A stretch of DNA of 64,000 nucleotides from contig JAKLGA010000002.1 of NCBI GenBank assembly GCA_022710975.1, positions 124,001-188,000 on the forward strand. Direction: 5' to 3'. Under the pieces are notes generated by a model, which saw nothing but the letters and a program-made list of their open reading frames with translations, did no database searches and was not told the DNA's origin. The first letter of the stretch is position 1, and the number at the start of each line of letters is the position of its first letter. This DNA is from Myxococcota bacterium. Its GTDB lineage: Bacteria > Myxococcota > B64-G9. The position numbers and the translations under genes are program-made. Below, one piece after another: positions 1-9,514 of this stretch.

Positions 1-77
1 TTGCCGCCAAGCAAGTTCTTCATGCCGCCGTCGCCGTCCGCACCGTCCGCACCGAAGTAGTACACCAGCTTGGCCAT
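1..77 (-). CDS. ppdK: Pyruvate, phosphate dikinase, N-terminal fragment (runs off the left edge)
   Basis: Only the first 25 codons are present. They read MAKLVYYFGADGADGDGG and then MKNLLGGK, which is the characteristic amino end of PPDK, where the MKNLLGGKGANLAEM stretch starts the nucleotide-binding domain. The enzyme interconverts pyruvate, ATP and phosphate with PEP, AMP and pyrophosphate in the cytoplasm. The ATG at 77 is preceded by GAGGAC and a further GGAGG. It starts 40 bases after the glyS stop on the same strand, so co-transcription with the glyQ-glyS group is likely. The Asp-Gly run replaces the usual Gly-Lys-Ala-Glu-Gly segment. Confidence 0.85.
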   Translation of the reverse strand, partial: MAKLVYYFGADGADGDGGMKNLLGG

Positions 78-117
78 GTCCTCGATCCTCCGTGTTTGGT
101 CATCTGCCCGGGCGGGT

Positions 118-2361
118 TCAGCCCGCGTCCGGGGTCTGCAGCCTAGTGAAATCCGCGATCCTGCCGAACAGCGAGTGGATGCCGCACAGCATCGCCTTGC
201 GGTTCGCCTGCCGGGCCGGATCGTCGGGATCGTTGACCAGCACCTTCTCGAAGAAGCGATCCACCGGGGCTCGCAGCTCGGTGGCCAGCAGCGCCAGCGC
301 CTCGTCGAAGCGGTTCGCGACCAGGCTGGCCTCGAATCGCGGCGCGGCGGCCTGGTACACCTCGAACAGCACCCGCTCCTCGTCCGCCACGAACAGCCCG
401 GGCTCGAGGGCGGCGCGCTCGCAGCCCTTGATGATGTTGGCCACCCGCTTGAAGGCCACCGCCAGGTCCAGGTAGGCGGGCTTGGCGGTGAAGGCCCCCA
501 GCGCCTTGACCCGCAGCAGCGTCTCGCTGAGGTCGTCCAGGCCGGCGGCCAGCACGGCCTCCACCACGTCCTGGGGGGCGCCCTCGCCCAGGCGCTGCCG
601 CAGCCGTCCGGCGAAGAACTCGACCAGCTCGTCGAGCACCTGCTCGTCGAAGGGCTCGACCTGCGTGGGCAGCGTGGGCTCGACCTTCTTGCGCGCCGCC
701 GCCTTGCGGGCCTTCTCCTGGGCCTTCTGCAGGCGGGCCGCGGTGAGCTTGTCGCGCAGCCCGTCCAGCGCGAGCGCGAGCATGCGGCGGAGCGAGAAGC
801 GGTAGCCCTTGCCCTGGGCGATGGCGATCACCCCCAGGCAGGCGCGCCGGAGGGCGAACGGGTCCGCCCCGCCGCTGGGCTTCAGCCCCAGACCGAAGCA
901 ACCCACCAGGGTGTCCAGCTTATCGGCGATGGCCACCAGCGCGCCCACGTCGCTGTCCGGGATGGCGTCGCCAGCGAAGCGCGGCCGGTAGTGCTCGCGC
1001 ACCGCCTCGGCCACGCCGGTGTCCTCGCCCGCGAGCGCGGCGTAGTGCCCGCCCATCTCCCCCTGCAGCTCGGGGAACTCGCGCACCAACTCGGTCAGCA
1101 GATCCACCTTGCTGAGCAGCGCGGCCCGGGCCACGCGCCAGGAGAAGCGCTCCGCCTCCTGGGAGATGGCCCCGAGCTTCACGCTGGTGGCCTCGATGAC
1201 CCGCTTGATGCGCTCCAGCCCGCCCAGCCCGAGCGCGTGGGCCAGCGCCACGGCCAGGTTGGCCACCCGGATGGACTTCTCGTAGTACGTCCCGAGCTCG
1301 GCCTGGAAGATCACGTCCTGGAGCCGCGGCAGCAGCTCGATCGGCGCGGTCTTGCGATCCGTGTCGTAGAAGAAGCGAGCGTCGGTCAGCCGGGCGGTCA
1401 GCACGCGTTCGTACCCGTGGCGCACCAGCTCGTCGTCGGGCACCGGCGTGTTGGAGATGGCCACGAAGGCGTTGACCAGCCCGCCGTCCGGGCGCTCCAC
1501 CGAGAAGTAACGCTGGTGGTTGCGCATGGCCGCGACCAGCACCTGGCGGGGCAGCTCCAGGAACTGCGCCGGGAAGCGGCCGAGCAGCGGCAGCGGGCGC
1601 TCGACCAGGTAGGTGACCTCGTCGGTCAGCCCGGGATCCTCGACCAGGCGCCCGCCGGCGGTCTCGGCCAGGCGGCGCGCCTCGCGCTCGATGTGCGCGC
1701 GGCGCTCGGCCGGCGCCACCAGCACGTCGTGCACGCGCAGCGTCTCCAGGTAGTCGTCGTACCCATGCACCTCGAGCGGGGCCGGGTGGGTGAAGCGGTG
1801 CCCGCGGGTGGTGCGGCCCGCGCGCACCCCGGCGAACTCGACCGGCAGCACCTCGCCGTCGAGCAGCGCGAGCAGCCAGTGCACGGGCCGGGCGAAGACG
1901 TGCTCGCCCGCGCCCCAGCGCATGGTCTTGGGGAACGCGAGCCCCTGCAGCGCGCCGCCGACCACCCCGCCCAGGACCTCGCCGGTCGGCCGCCCGGCCA
2001 CGCGCCGGCGCACGGCCACCACCTCGCCCTTGGGGGTGTCGATGCGCACCAGCGCGGACACGTCCACCCCACGGCTCTTGGCGAAGCCCAGGCAGGTCGC
2101 GGTCGGCTTGCCGTCGCGGTCGTAGGCCACCGCCACCTTGGGGCCGGCGATCTCCTCGTCGAGGTCCGGCTGGCTGGCGGGCAACCCGCGGGCCCTGAGC
2201 ACCAGCCGGCGCGGCGTGCCCAGGCTGTGCACCTCGAGCTCCGGGCCGGCCAGCCGGGCGGCCTCGAGGCCGGCGCGGAAGCCGCCGGCCAGGCCCTCGA
2301 GCGCGGGGGGCAGGAAGCGGGCGGGGATCTCCTCGCACCCTACCTCGAGCAGGAACTCCAT
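118..2361 (-). CDS. glyS: Glycyl-tRNA synthetase beta subunit
   Basis: This is the beta subunit of the bacterial alpha2/beta2 glycyl-tRNA synthetase; it provides tRNA binding. The product is 747 residues, close to the usual 690-720. It begins with the family signature MEFLLEVGCEEIPARFLPP and continues with conserved blocks such as MRWG, RNHQRYF and the HD-domain stretch through residues 400-500. The C-terminal part carries the DALR-type anticodon-binding region. I chose the ATG at 2361 because the 19 upstream in-frame residues are the reverse reading of the preceding gene. A Lys/Ala-rich insertion near residues 550-570 is not usual. Confidence 0.95.
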   Translation of the reverse strand: MEFLLEVGCEEIPARFLPPALEGLAGGFRAGLEAARLAGPELEVHSLGTPRRLVLRARGLPASQPDLDEEIAGPKVAVAYDRDGKPTATCLGFAKSRGVDVSALVRIDTPKGEVVAVRRRVAGRPTGEVLGGVVGGALQGLAFPKTMRWGAGEHVFARPVHWLLALLDGEVLPVEFAGVRAGRTTRGHRFTHPAPLEVHGYDDYLETLRVHDVLVAPAERRAHIEREARRLAETAGGRLVEDPGLTDEVTYLVERPLPLLGRFPAQFLELPRQVLVAAMRNHQRYFSVERPDGGLVNAFVAISNTPVPDDELVRHGYERVLTARLTDARFFYDTDRKTAPIELLPRLQDVIFQAELGTYYEKSIRVANLAVALAHALGLGGLERIKRVIEATSVKLGAISQEAERFSWRVARAALLSKVDLLTELVREFPELQGEMGGHYAALAGEDTGVAEAVREHYRPRFAGDAIPDSDVGALVAIADKLDTLVGCFGLGLKPSGGADPFALRRACLGVIAIAQGKGYRFSLRRMLALALDGLRDKLTAARLQKAQEKARKAAARKKVEPTLPTQVEPFDEQVLDELVEFFAGRLRQRLGEGAPQDVVEAVLAAGLDDLSETLLRVKALGAFTAKPAYLDLAVAFKRVANIIKGCERAALEPGLFVADEERVLFEVYQAAAPRFEASLVANRFDEALALLATELRAPVDRFFEKVLVNDPDDPARQANRKAMLCGIHSLFGRIADFTRLQTPDAG

Positions 2362-2369
2362 CGCGGCAC

Positions 2370-2681
2370 CTACTTCTTCGAGTTGTCGAAGTCCTTCATG
2401 TCCCTGGGCTTGGAGCACCCGGGCGCCTCGTCGCGCGAGAAGTCGCCGAGCTGCTTCTTGTCCTTCTTCGGTACGTCCACCACGTCGCAGCGGAAGAAGG
2501 CGATCAGGATGCCCGAGAGCGTCACCAGCAGGCCGGCCGCCCAGGTCAGGCGCTCGAGCCCCCCGGGCTGGTCGGCCGTCAGCCGGCCGCGCTTCATGAA
2601 CTTCGCGGCCACGATGAGCCCGAGGCCCACCAGCAAGACGACGATGATCTTGCTGTCCAGCAGGCGGCCGACTCCGTCCAT
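2370..2681 (-). CDS. Small two-helix membrane protein between glyQ and glyS
   Basis: This is a 103-residue protein. It has a hydrophobic segment at about residues 12-27 (KIIVVLLVGLGLIVAAKF) and a second at about 46-62, followed by a charged tail rich in Lys and Asp. The ATG at 2681 follows a clear GGAGGAGACG Shine-Dalgarno region. Its stop lies 8 bases before glyS and its start 14 bases after glyQ, so it must be co-translated with the synthetase subunits. I do not recognise a family. A role linked to aminoacylation is not implied by the sequence; it may simply ride in the operon. Confidence 0.8.
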   Translation of the reverse strand: MDGVGRLLDSKIIVVLLVGLGLIVAAKFMKRGRLTADQPGGLERLTWAAGLLVTLSGILIAFFRCDVVDVPKKDKKQLGDFSRDEAPGCSKPRDMKDFDNSKK

Positions 2682-2695
2682 CGTCTCCTCCTGGA

Positions 2696-3586
<891 letters not shown>

Positions 3587-3710
3587 GCCGTCGCTCCCGC
3601 GTCCCCGAGGCGGTTCGCAATCCCGCGAATCACCTGGCAAACGCGGCGCAAGCTACCATCGGAAAGGAGGGGTGTCAAGCGCGCCTTCCAGGTGGGGTCC
3701 CCCCCGTCCC

Positions 3711-3740
3711 CTCCTCTCCGGGATCCATCCCGAGAGGGGG
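3711..3740 (-). terminator. Hairpin just after recO
   Basis: Ten bases after the recO stop, the minus-strand RNA can fold into a near-continuous stem. CCCCTCTCGGGAT pairs with ATCCCGGAGAGG, with one or two bulges and a tiny loop. No U-tract follows; the RNA continues G-rich. It may end or attenuate the recO transcript before glyQ, or only stabilise a 3' end. The rest of the 163-base gap to glyQ shows nothing else I can name, and no T-box. Confidence 0.5.
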
Positions 3741-3749
3741 TCCGGGCGC

Positions 3750-4505
3750 TCACCCGGCCTCGCCGGCCCGCTCCTCGGCGAGCTGGCGCAGGAAATCCCG
3801 GGCGCGGAGCGGGTGGCCGATCAGCCGGTCGAGGACGCGGAAGAGCGCCTCGCGCGCCTCGCGGGCGGCCTCGGGCGCGACCTGGGGGGCGGGCAGCCCG
3901 GCCTGCAGCGCGCGCAGCAGCTCCAGGCCCGCGGCGGACAGCTCCGTGGGCCGGCCACCGGCGCAGCGCTCGCACACCACCCCGTGCAGGTCCGGATCCT
4001 GGGCCCAGCGAGCGGACTCCGCGGCGCCGCAGCGCGCGCAGGCGCCCAGGCTCGGGGCCAGACCCGAGAGCTGGAGGACGTCGAGCTCGAAGCGCCGCAG
4101 CTCCGCGGCCGGGAGCGGCCCGGCCTCGAGCGCGCCCAGGCCGCGCTCCAGCCGCTCCAGGAAGGCACCGGCCGGCTCTCCCTCGCGGGTGAGCGCGTGG
4201 ACCAGCTCGCACAGGTAGGCGGCCTGGCCGATGGCCACCAGCCCGGTCTGGATGGCGGCGTGCGGCTCGAGGCTGCGGGCCTCCTCCAGCCTCCAGAGCC
4301 CGCCCGGGCGGCGGGCCTCGCTGAGCACCGCCTCGATCCGCCCGAACGGCTCCAGGCAGCCCCCGAACCGCCTGCGCGAGCGCCGGCCGCTCGGGGCCAC
4401 GGCCTCCACCAGGCCGTGCTCCGCGGTCAGCAGGGCCACCACGAGGTCGGCCTCGCGGAGGGGACGCCGGGACAGCACGATGGCCTGGAGCTGCCAGCGC
4501 TTCAC
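3750..4505 (-). CDS. recO: DNA repair protein RecO
   Basis: RecO helps load RecA on SSB-coated DNA together with RecR and RecF. The 251-residue product starts with the OB-fold signature (W-Q-L-Q-A-I-V-L, then R-E-A-D-L-V-V). It has a four-cysteine zinc site at about C156, C159, C178 and C181 and ends with a helical region containing a conserved RDFLRQL-like segment. The GTG start overlaps the stop of the upstream TPR gene as GTGA, which implies translational coupling. Length and order of motifs fit the family. Confidence 0.93.
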   Translation of the reverse strand: MKRWQLQAIVLSRRPLREADLVVALLTAEHGLVEAVAPSGRRSRRRFGGCLEPFGRIEAVLSEARRPGGLWRLEEARSLEPHAAIQTGLVAIGQAAYLCELVHALTREGEPAGAFLERLERGLGALEAGPLPAAELRRFELDVLQLSGLAPSLGACARCGAAESARWAQDPDLHGVVCERCAGGRPTELSAAGLELLRALQAGLPAPQVAPEAAREAREALFRVLDRLIGHPLRARDFLRQLAEERAGEAG

Positions 4506-5296
4506 TGGGCGGCCGGGCCGGGCCTGGCGCCGCAGGAGAGGCGCTGCAGGCGCTGGCACTCCTGGGCGGGCAGCGACATGCGGCCCTTCTGGATACAGTT
4601 CTCGAGGTAGGTGCAGCCGTGGGGGTTGTCGCCGGACAGGAGGTGCACCTTGGCCAGGTGCAGGTAGCCCTGCACGTACTCGGGGCAGAGCTTGACGAGC
4701 TGCTTGAGGTGCTCGATGGCCTCCGGGAAGGAGCGCCGCTTCTGGTGCATCAGGCCCAGGTACTCGTAGGCCACGCAGAAGGACTCGTTCTGCGCGAGCG
4801 AGGACATCACCCGCCGCATGCCCTCGTCCTCCTGCCCGATCTGGAACAGGGCCCAGCCCAGGTTGGCCTCGGCCACGAAGCGCTCGGGCAGGAAGACGTC
4901 CTCCAGGGCCTTCTCCAGCATGGGCAGGGCCTCGCGGAAGCGGCCCTGGGAGATGAACACCCGCCCCAGGTTGGCCCGCGCGGAGCTGAAGTCCGGGTTG
5001 AGCTCCAGGGCGCGCTGGAAGCACTCGATGGCCTTCTGCTCGTTGCCCAGGAAGTGGTGCGTGAGCCCCAGGCCGTTGTGGGCCTGGTAGAACTCCTCGT
5101 TCAGCTCGATGGCCTCCTGGAACTCCTTGAGCGCCTGGTGCACCTGGCCGGCCTGCAGATCGTTGACCCCGAGATCGTACTGGATCTCGGACTGCATCGT
5201 GTCCTTCTGGCTGGCGCAGGCGGGCAGCAGCCCGGTGCCGAGCAACGCCGCGGCCCACGCCCCCCGCACCCACGCCCTGCTGCACGCGCCCTTCAC
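4502..5296 (-). CDS. TPR lipoprotein, Tgl/PilW (PilF)-like
   Basis: This is a 264-residue protein with a signal peptide ending in a lipobox (L-L-P-A-C, about residue 27), so it should be lipid-anchored in the envelope. It has about six tetratricopeptide repeats from residue 40 on, with typical spacing such as YDLGVNDLQAGQ and AHNGLGLTHHFLGNE. This architecture is that of Tgl/PilW/PilF, the pilotin-type lipoproteins that help assemble the PilQ secretin of type IV pili. No other pilus gene is nearby, so the pilus role is inference. Start is GTG with GGGAGG upstream. Its stop overlaps recO by four bases. Confidence 0.75.
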   Translation of the reverse strand: MKGACSRAWVRGAWAAALLGTGLLPACASQKDTMQSEIQYDLGVNDLQAGQVHQALKEFQEAIELNEEFYQAHNGLGLTHHFLGNEQKAIECFQRALELNPDFSSARANLGRVFISQGRFREALPMLEKALEDVFLPERFVAEANLGWALFQIGQEDEGMRRVMSSLAQNESFCVAYEYLGLMHQKRRSFPEAIEHLKQLVKLCPEYVQGYLHLAKVHLLSGDNPHGCTYLENCIQKGRMSLPAQECQRLQRLSCGARPGPAAQ

Positions 5297-5321
5297 CGTG
5301 AGCCTCCCGTCAGCCCGGACC

Positions 5322-5906
5322 CTAGAACGACGACAGCACCCGGGCGATCTTCGCCACCCCTTCGGGCGAGAGCACCGGCGTCGGCGGGGTCGCGGGCGCC
5401 GGCGGAATCTCCTCGGCCACCTCTTCCAGCTCCAGCACCTCGCCCTCCAGGGGCGTGAGATCGGGATCGGCCGGCGCCTCGGCCCCGGGCTGGGCAGCCT
5501 GCTGCGCCCGGGCCCAGGCCTTCAGGTCCGCCTGGAAGCACGGCAGGCTCTGGAGGAGCTGCGCCTGCGCCTCCACCGCCAGCGAGCGGAAGTTGATGTT
5601 GTCCACCATAAAGCCCATGGACTCCACGAACTGCAGCGCCTCGAGCTCGGTGTCGTGGTAGGACTCCTTGGTCACCTCGGGCGGATCGTGCAGGAACACC
5701 AGGCTCTCGTTCGACTCCGGGAAGAGCAGGTACACGTAGATCGAGAACCTCTGGGTCGCGTTCAGCACCCCCACGATCCAGGCCTTGGCGGCCTCCGCCT
5801 GGCGACCCGGCGCCGCCACGATGGGGGCGTTGATGGCCTCGATGATGGCCACGATCCACTCGCGGCGCGTCTGGATGAAGCGGATGTCGGTGCGTGCCTC
5901 GAACAA
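5322..5906 (-). CDS. Conserved-looking protein of unknown function, 194 residues
   Basis: No ATG is available at the front. The best start is the TTG at 5906, with GGAG seven bases upstream and only 20 bases after the previous gene's stop. The protein looks soluble, without signal peptide or membrane helix. Its globular part (about residues 1-145) contains FIQTRREWIVAIIEAIN, RFSIYVYLLFPES and MGFMVDNINFRSL. It ends in an acidic Pro/Glu-rich tail of about 45 residues. I do not recognise the family. Its place between a secreted protein and the Tgl-like lipoprotein suggests an envelope or motility accessory, but the sequence does not prove it. Confidence 0.8.
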   Translation of the reverse strand: MFEARTDIRFIQTRREWIVAIIEAINAPIVAAPGRQAEAAKAWIVGVLNATQRFSIYVYLLFPESNESLVFLHDPPEVTKESYHDTELEALQFVESMGFMVDNINFRSLAVEAQAQLLQSLPCFQADLKAWARAQQAAQPGAEAPADPDLTPLEGEVLELEEVAEEIPPAPATPPTPVLSPEGVAKIARVLSSF

Positions 5907-5926
5907 GTGCGTGCTCCACGAAGCGG

Positions 5927-6535
5927 CTAGTGGACCGTGATGTTGTACTCGTCGTTGTAGTTCTCGGTCTCGGCGGCCGTGCGCTTGTACTGCACGAGCG
6001 GGCTCTCGATCATCACGTTGTTGCCGCCCATGTCGCCCTCGCCCACGATCAGCCGCAGGTAGACCTCGGGCGACACGCTCAGGCGCTGCTCGCCGACCTT
6101 CTTGGTGGCGGCGAAGTGCAGCACGTTCGGCCCGGGCTTCAGGTGCTTGGTCAGCTCGATGACCATGGAGGGCTCGTCGTCGGAGCGGATGCGCTTCCAC
6201 CACTGGCTGTTGATGTAGATGTCGATCTCGTACTGCGTCTTGCCCGGGTAGTTCTCTTCCTTGACGAGCCAGTAGCGCTTGGAGGCGCCCGCGCTCCCCG
6301 CCCCGGGCAGGTTGGCCGGCTGGGCCTTCTGGCCGTCCTTGGCCTGCACTGCGTAGCCCGGGGCGTCGATGAAGATGTCGCCGTTGGCGTCGATGGTGAC
6401 CGTGCACTTCTCGAACTTCTGCCCGGTCACGGCGTCGATGCGCACCCCGTTGAGGAACACGTTGCGCGCCCAGGCCACCCCGCCGACGGCCAGCGTCCAC
6501 AGCAGCGCCGAGACCAGGATCGTCTTCAGTTTCAT
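5927..6535 (-). CDS. Secreted protein of unknown function
   Basis: This 202-residue protein has a typical signal peptide (MKLKTILVSALLWTLAVGG, then cleavage after V-A-W-A). The mature part starts RNVFLNGVRID and is rich in beta strands and Tyr/Asn/Asp, as in small periplasmic or surface domains. It has no cysteine pair and no membrane anchor. I chose the ATG at 6535 over an in-frame TTG three codons upstream because GAGG sits nine bases before it. It is followed after 20 bases by the unknown 194-residue gene, and the two probably form a pair. I do not recognise the family. Confidence 0.8.
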   Translation of the reverse strand: MKLKTILVSALLWTLAVGGVAWARNVFLNGVRIDAVTGQKFEKCTVTIDANGDIFIDAPGYAVQAKDGQKAQPANLPGAGSAGASKRYWLVKEENYPGKTQYEIDIYINSQWWKRIRSDDEPSMVIELTKHLKPGPNVLHFAATKKVGEQRLSVSPEVYLRLIVGEGDMGGNNVMIESPLVQYKRTAAETENYNDEYNITVH

Positions 6536-6570
6536 GGCTGCCAACCTCTTTCGCTTGCCAACTCTAGCTT

Positions 6571-7260
6571 TTACGACGCTCCGCCCGGCCCGTCAAGGTT
6601 CAGCGTCCAGCCGTCCTCGCCGCCCGGCCACACCAGCCTGTGGAGCTGGAGCTGCAAGCGGGCCTGCAACCTGGCCTCCAGCATCCAGCGGGCGAGCTCG
6701 GCCGGCTCGCACAGAGGAACGGCCGGCGACAGCAGGATATTCACCCCCGCGGGCGGCGGGTGGGCGGCCAACGTCCCGATCGACCAATCGAAGTCCGCCC
6801 TGTCGGCCACCACGATCTTGAGCTCGTCCCCGGGCCGCAGGCGCCCCAGGTTGGAAAGCCGCATGCGGCCGTGCTCGCCGCTCCCGGGCGGCTTGAGGTC
6901 CATGATGCAGCGCACGCCGGGCGGCACGCAGCCCACGTCGAGGGAGCCGTTCGTCTCCAGCAGCACGATCCGGCCCGCGGCCGCGAGGCGGGCGGCCAGC
7001 CCGAGGCAGGCCGGCTGGAGCAGCGGCTCCCCGCCGGTCAGCACCACCAGCCTGGGCCACTGGCCGAGCGCCAGCGCCTCGAGCGCCGGGAGCGGGACCT
7101 CCCGGCCGCCCTCCCAGGCCCGGGCGGTGTCGCACCAGCGGCAGCGCAGGTTGCAGCCCGCGAGGCGCAGAAACACGGCCGGCGTGCCCGCCAGGCTGGT
7201 CTCCCCGGCGATGGACACGAACGCCTCGCACACGCGCAGGCTGTCTGCGGCCCCGGCCAT
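6571..7260 (-). CDS. queE: 7-carboxy-7-deazaguanine synthase
   Basis: This radical SAM enzyme converts 6-carboxytetrahydropterin to 7-carboxy-7-deazaguanine, the ring-forming step toward queuosine or other 7-deazaguanines. It is 229 residues. Near the start are the substrate motif SIAGE and the iron-sulfur cluster motif C36-x3-C40-x2-C43 (CNLRCRWC). LTGGEPLLQ and ETNGS, both standard in QueE, follow. It starts four bases after the queD stop, so the two are co-translated. The next step enzyme QueC is not in this window. Confidence 0.93.
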   Translation of the reverse strand: MAGAADSLRVCEAFVSIAGETSLAGTPAVFLRLAGCNLRCRWCDTARAWEGGREVPLPALEALALGQWPRLVVLTGGEPLLQPACLGLAARLAAAGRIVLLETNGSLDVGCVPPGVRCIMDLKPPGSGEHGRMRLSNLGRLRPGDELKIVVADRADFDWSIGTLAAHPPPAGVNILLSPAVPLCEPAELARWMLEARLQARLQLQLHRLVWPGGEDGWTLNLDGPGGAS

Positions 7261-7264
7261 CGTT

Positions 7265-7633
7265 TCACTCGTGGTAGGTGGCCACCGAGCCCTCGGTCTC
7301 CCACACCCGCACCCGCACCACCCGGGCCCGCTCCCCGGCCAGGGAGTGCTGCAGCCGGCGGTAGATCACCCGGGCCAGGTTCTCGCTGGAGGGATTGCAC
7401 TCGCGGAAGTCGGCCACCTCGTTCAGATCGGCGTGATCGAGATCGGCCGCGGCGGCCACCAGGCGCTTGCGCAGCAGGCCGAAGTCGATCGCCAGCCCGG
7501 TCGGATCGAGGTCGGCGGCCGCCGCGGTGGCCTCGATCTTCCAGTTGTGCCCGTGCACCCGCTCGCACTTGCCCTGGTAGCCGCGCAGGTGGTGCGAGGC
7601 CGAGATCACCGTGTCCACCGTGACTTCGTACAT
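7265..7633 (-). CDS. queD: 6-carboxytetrahydropterin synthase
   Basis: QueD makes 6-carboxytetrahydropterin from dihydroneopterin triphosphate. The product is 122 residues, the normal length. It shows the zinc ligands in the H14/H15 region and in H27-G-H29, the catalytic C23 (GYQGKCERVHGHNW), a later HADLN-type helix and the E-x-P/S-S-E-N-L-A motif near residue 88. The ATG at 7633 follows GGGGACGGCC. The gene sits 17 bases after the aminopeptidase gene and directly before queE. Confidence 0.95.
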   Translation of the reverse strand: MYEVTVDTVISASHHLRGYQGKCERVHGHNWKIEATAAAADLDPTGLAIDFGLLRKRLVAAAADLDHADLNEVADFRECNPSSENLARVIYRRLQHSLAGERARVVRVRVWETEGSVATYHE

Positions 7634-7650
7634 GGCCGTCCCCTCCCCGC

Positions 7651-9438
7651 TCACAGCGGCCGGGTGGCCCGGTCGAGCCAGGCCCGGGCGGGCTCGTCCA
7701 GGTGCGGGCCCAGGGAGTCCCGCACCCGGGCGTGGTAGTCGTCCACCTGCCGCCGCTCGGCCGGGGACAGCAGCTCGGGCTCGATCAGCCGCCGGTCGTA
7801 GGGGCAGAGGGTGAGCCACTCGAAGCCCAGGAAGCGGCCGTGGGGAGTGTCCCCGGCCGGGACCACCACGGCCAGGTTCTCGACCCGGATGCCGCGCGCG
7901 CCCTCGACGTACACCCCGGGCTCGATGCTCAGCACGTGGCCCGGCTCCAGCGCGGTCAGGTTGCGCCGCAGCGACACGCTGAAGGGGCCCTCGTGCACGC
8001 ACAGGGCGGCGCCCACCCCGTGCCCGGTGCCGTGCCCGTAGTGCAGCCCCGCGGCCCACAGCGGCGCGCGGGCCAGCGCGTCGAGCTGGTAGCCGTTCGT
8101 GCCGGCCAGGAAACGCGCCCGCCCGAGCGCCAGGTGGCCCTGGAGCACGGCGGTGTACTCCCGCCGGGCCGCGGACAGGTCCCCGCCCAGCCCGAGCGTG
8201 CGGGTGATGTCGGTGGTGCCGTCCAGGTACTGGCCGCCGGAGTCGAGCAGCAGCACGCCCTCGGCGGCCACCGGCACGTCGCTCTCGGCCGACACCCGGT
8301 AGTGCACGATGGCGCCGTGGGCGCCGTACCCGGCGATGGTCTCGAAGGACGGGCCCAGGTACCCGGGCGCCTCGCGGCGGAAGCCCTCCAGGCGCTCGGC
8401 CAGGCTGGCCTCGGTGTGCCGCCCGCGCGGCAGCTCCTGCTCCAGCCAGGCCAGGAAGCGCGCCATGGCCACCCCGTCCCTGAGGTGCGCGGCCCGCGCG
8501 CCCGCCAGCTCGGCCTCGTTCTTGACCGCCTTCCAGGCCGGCACCGGGTTCGGCTGCTGCAGCAGGCGGGCGCCCGCGTGGCGCAGGCGCGCGGCCGTCC
8601 AGCGGCTGACGGTGGCGGGGTCGATCCACACCCCCGCGCCCGCGCGGCCCAGCCCGTCCAGCACCTCGCCGAAGCGCTCGTACGGCAGCACCTCCAGGTC
8701 GGCCGGCAGGGCCGCGCGCGCCCCGGCGCCGAGCTTGGCGGGGTCGACCAGCAGCCTGGCGCCGCGGGGCTCGACCACCAGGTAGGCGATGAACACCGGG
8801 TTGAAGGGCACGTCGGCGCCGCGCAGGTTCGTCAGCCAGGCGATCTCGTCGAGGGCCGCCAGCACCACCGCGTCAACGCCCGCCGCCTGCATGGCGGTCC
8901 GCAGCCGGGTGAGCTTGGCGCCGGCGTCCACGCCCGCCGCGGACAGGGCGTGCGTGCGCAGCGGGGCCGTGGGCAGGGCCGGCCGCCCGGCGCCCCACAC
9001 GGCCTCGACCAGATCCTCCTCCTGTGGGGCGAGCAGCACGCCGCGCGCGGTCAGCGCCTCCTCCAGCCGCTGGCAGGCGCCCTCGGAGAACACGCGCGGG
9101 TCGAGGCCGACCCGGGCCCCGGCGGGCAGGTTCTGGGCCAGGAAGGGCTCGAGCTCGGGCACCCCGGGCTCGCCCATGCGGAAGAGCTCGATCCCGGAGC
9201 CCGCCAGCTGCTCGGCGGCCTGCAGGAAGTAGCGCGAGTCGGTCCACAGCCCGGCCCGCTCGGCCAGCACGGCCACGGTGCCGGCCGAGCCGTCGAAGCC
9301 CGAGATGAACCCGCGCCGCTGCCAGCAGGCGGCCACGTACTCGCTCTGGTGCGGATCGGCGCTGGGCACCAGGTAGGCGTCCAGGCCCGCCGCCCGCATG
9401 CGCGTCCGCAGCGCCGCGATCCTCTCGCTCACCTTCAT
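7651..9438 (-). CDS. pepP: Xaa-Pro aminopeptidase (M24B, aminopeptidase P type)
   Basis: This cytoplasmic metallopeptidase removes an N-terminal residue before proline. At 595 residues it is the long, three-domain form (two creatinase-like domains, then the pita-bread M24 domain and a C-terminal cap), more like eukaryotic XPNPEP1 than short E. coli PepP. Metal ligands are visible: the two aspartates in LLLDSGGQYLDGTTDIT, the histidine in GTGHGVG, and the glutamates in IEPGVY and RVENL. Start ATG at 9438 has GAGGAGGTCGTG upstream. Residues further upstream in frame are only the reverse of a tandem repeat in the next gene. The gene symbol is by function. Confidence 0.9.
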   Translation of the reverse strand: MKVSERIAALRTRMRAAGLDAYLVPSADPHQSEYVAACWQRRGFISGFDGSAGTVAVLAERAGLWTDSRYFLQAAEQLAGSGIELFRMGEPGVPELEPFLAQNLPAGARVGLDPRVFSEGACQRLEEALTARGVLLAPQEEDLVEAVWGAGRPALPTAPLRTHALSAAGVDAGAKLTRLRTAMQAAGVDAVVLAALDEIAWLTNLRGADVPFNPVFIAYLVVEPRGARLLVDPAKLGAGARAALPADLEVLPYERFGEVLDGLGRAGAGVWIDPATVSRWTAARLRHAGARLLQQPNPVPAWKAVKNEAELAGARAAHLRDGVAMARFLAWLEQELPRGRHTEASLAERLEGFRREAPGYLGPSFETIAGYGAHGAIVHYRVSAESDVPVAAEGVLLLDSGGQYLDGTTDITRTLGLGGDLSAARREYTAVLQGHLALGRARFLAGTNGYQLDALARAPLWAAGLHYGHGTGHGVGAALCVHEGPFSVSLRRNLTALEPGHVLSIEPGVYVEGARGIRVENLAVVVPAGDTPHGRFLGFEWLTLCPYDRRLIEPELLSPAERRQVDDYHARVRDSLGPHLDEPARAWLDRATRPL

Positions 9439-9514
9439 CACGACCTCCTCGGGTGTCGAGCCCCCGGGCATGCTGCCAGCCCGGGCGCCGCAAGGCAAGG
9501 CTGGTCGCGGGCGC

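Noticed and set aside
3587-3749. T-box or glycine riboswitch before glyQ
   Set aside because: I could not find a T-box sequence, an AGGGUGGCA-like element or a glycine aptamer; only the hairpin after recO is visible.
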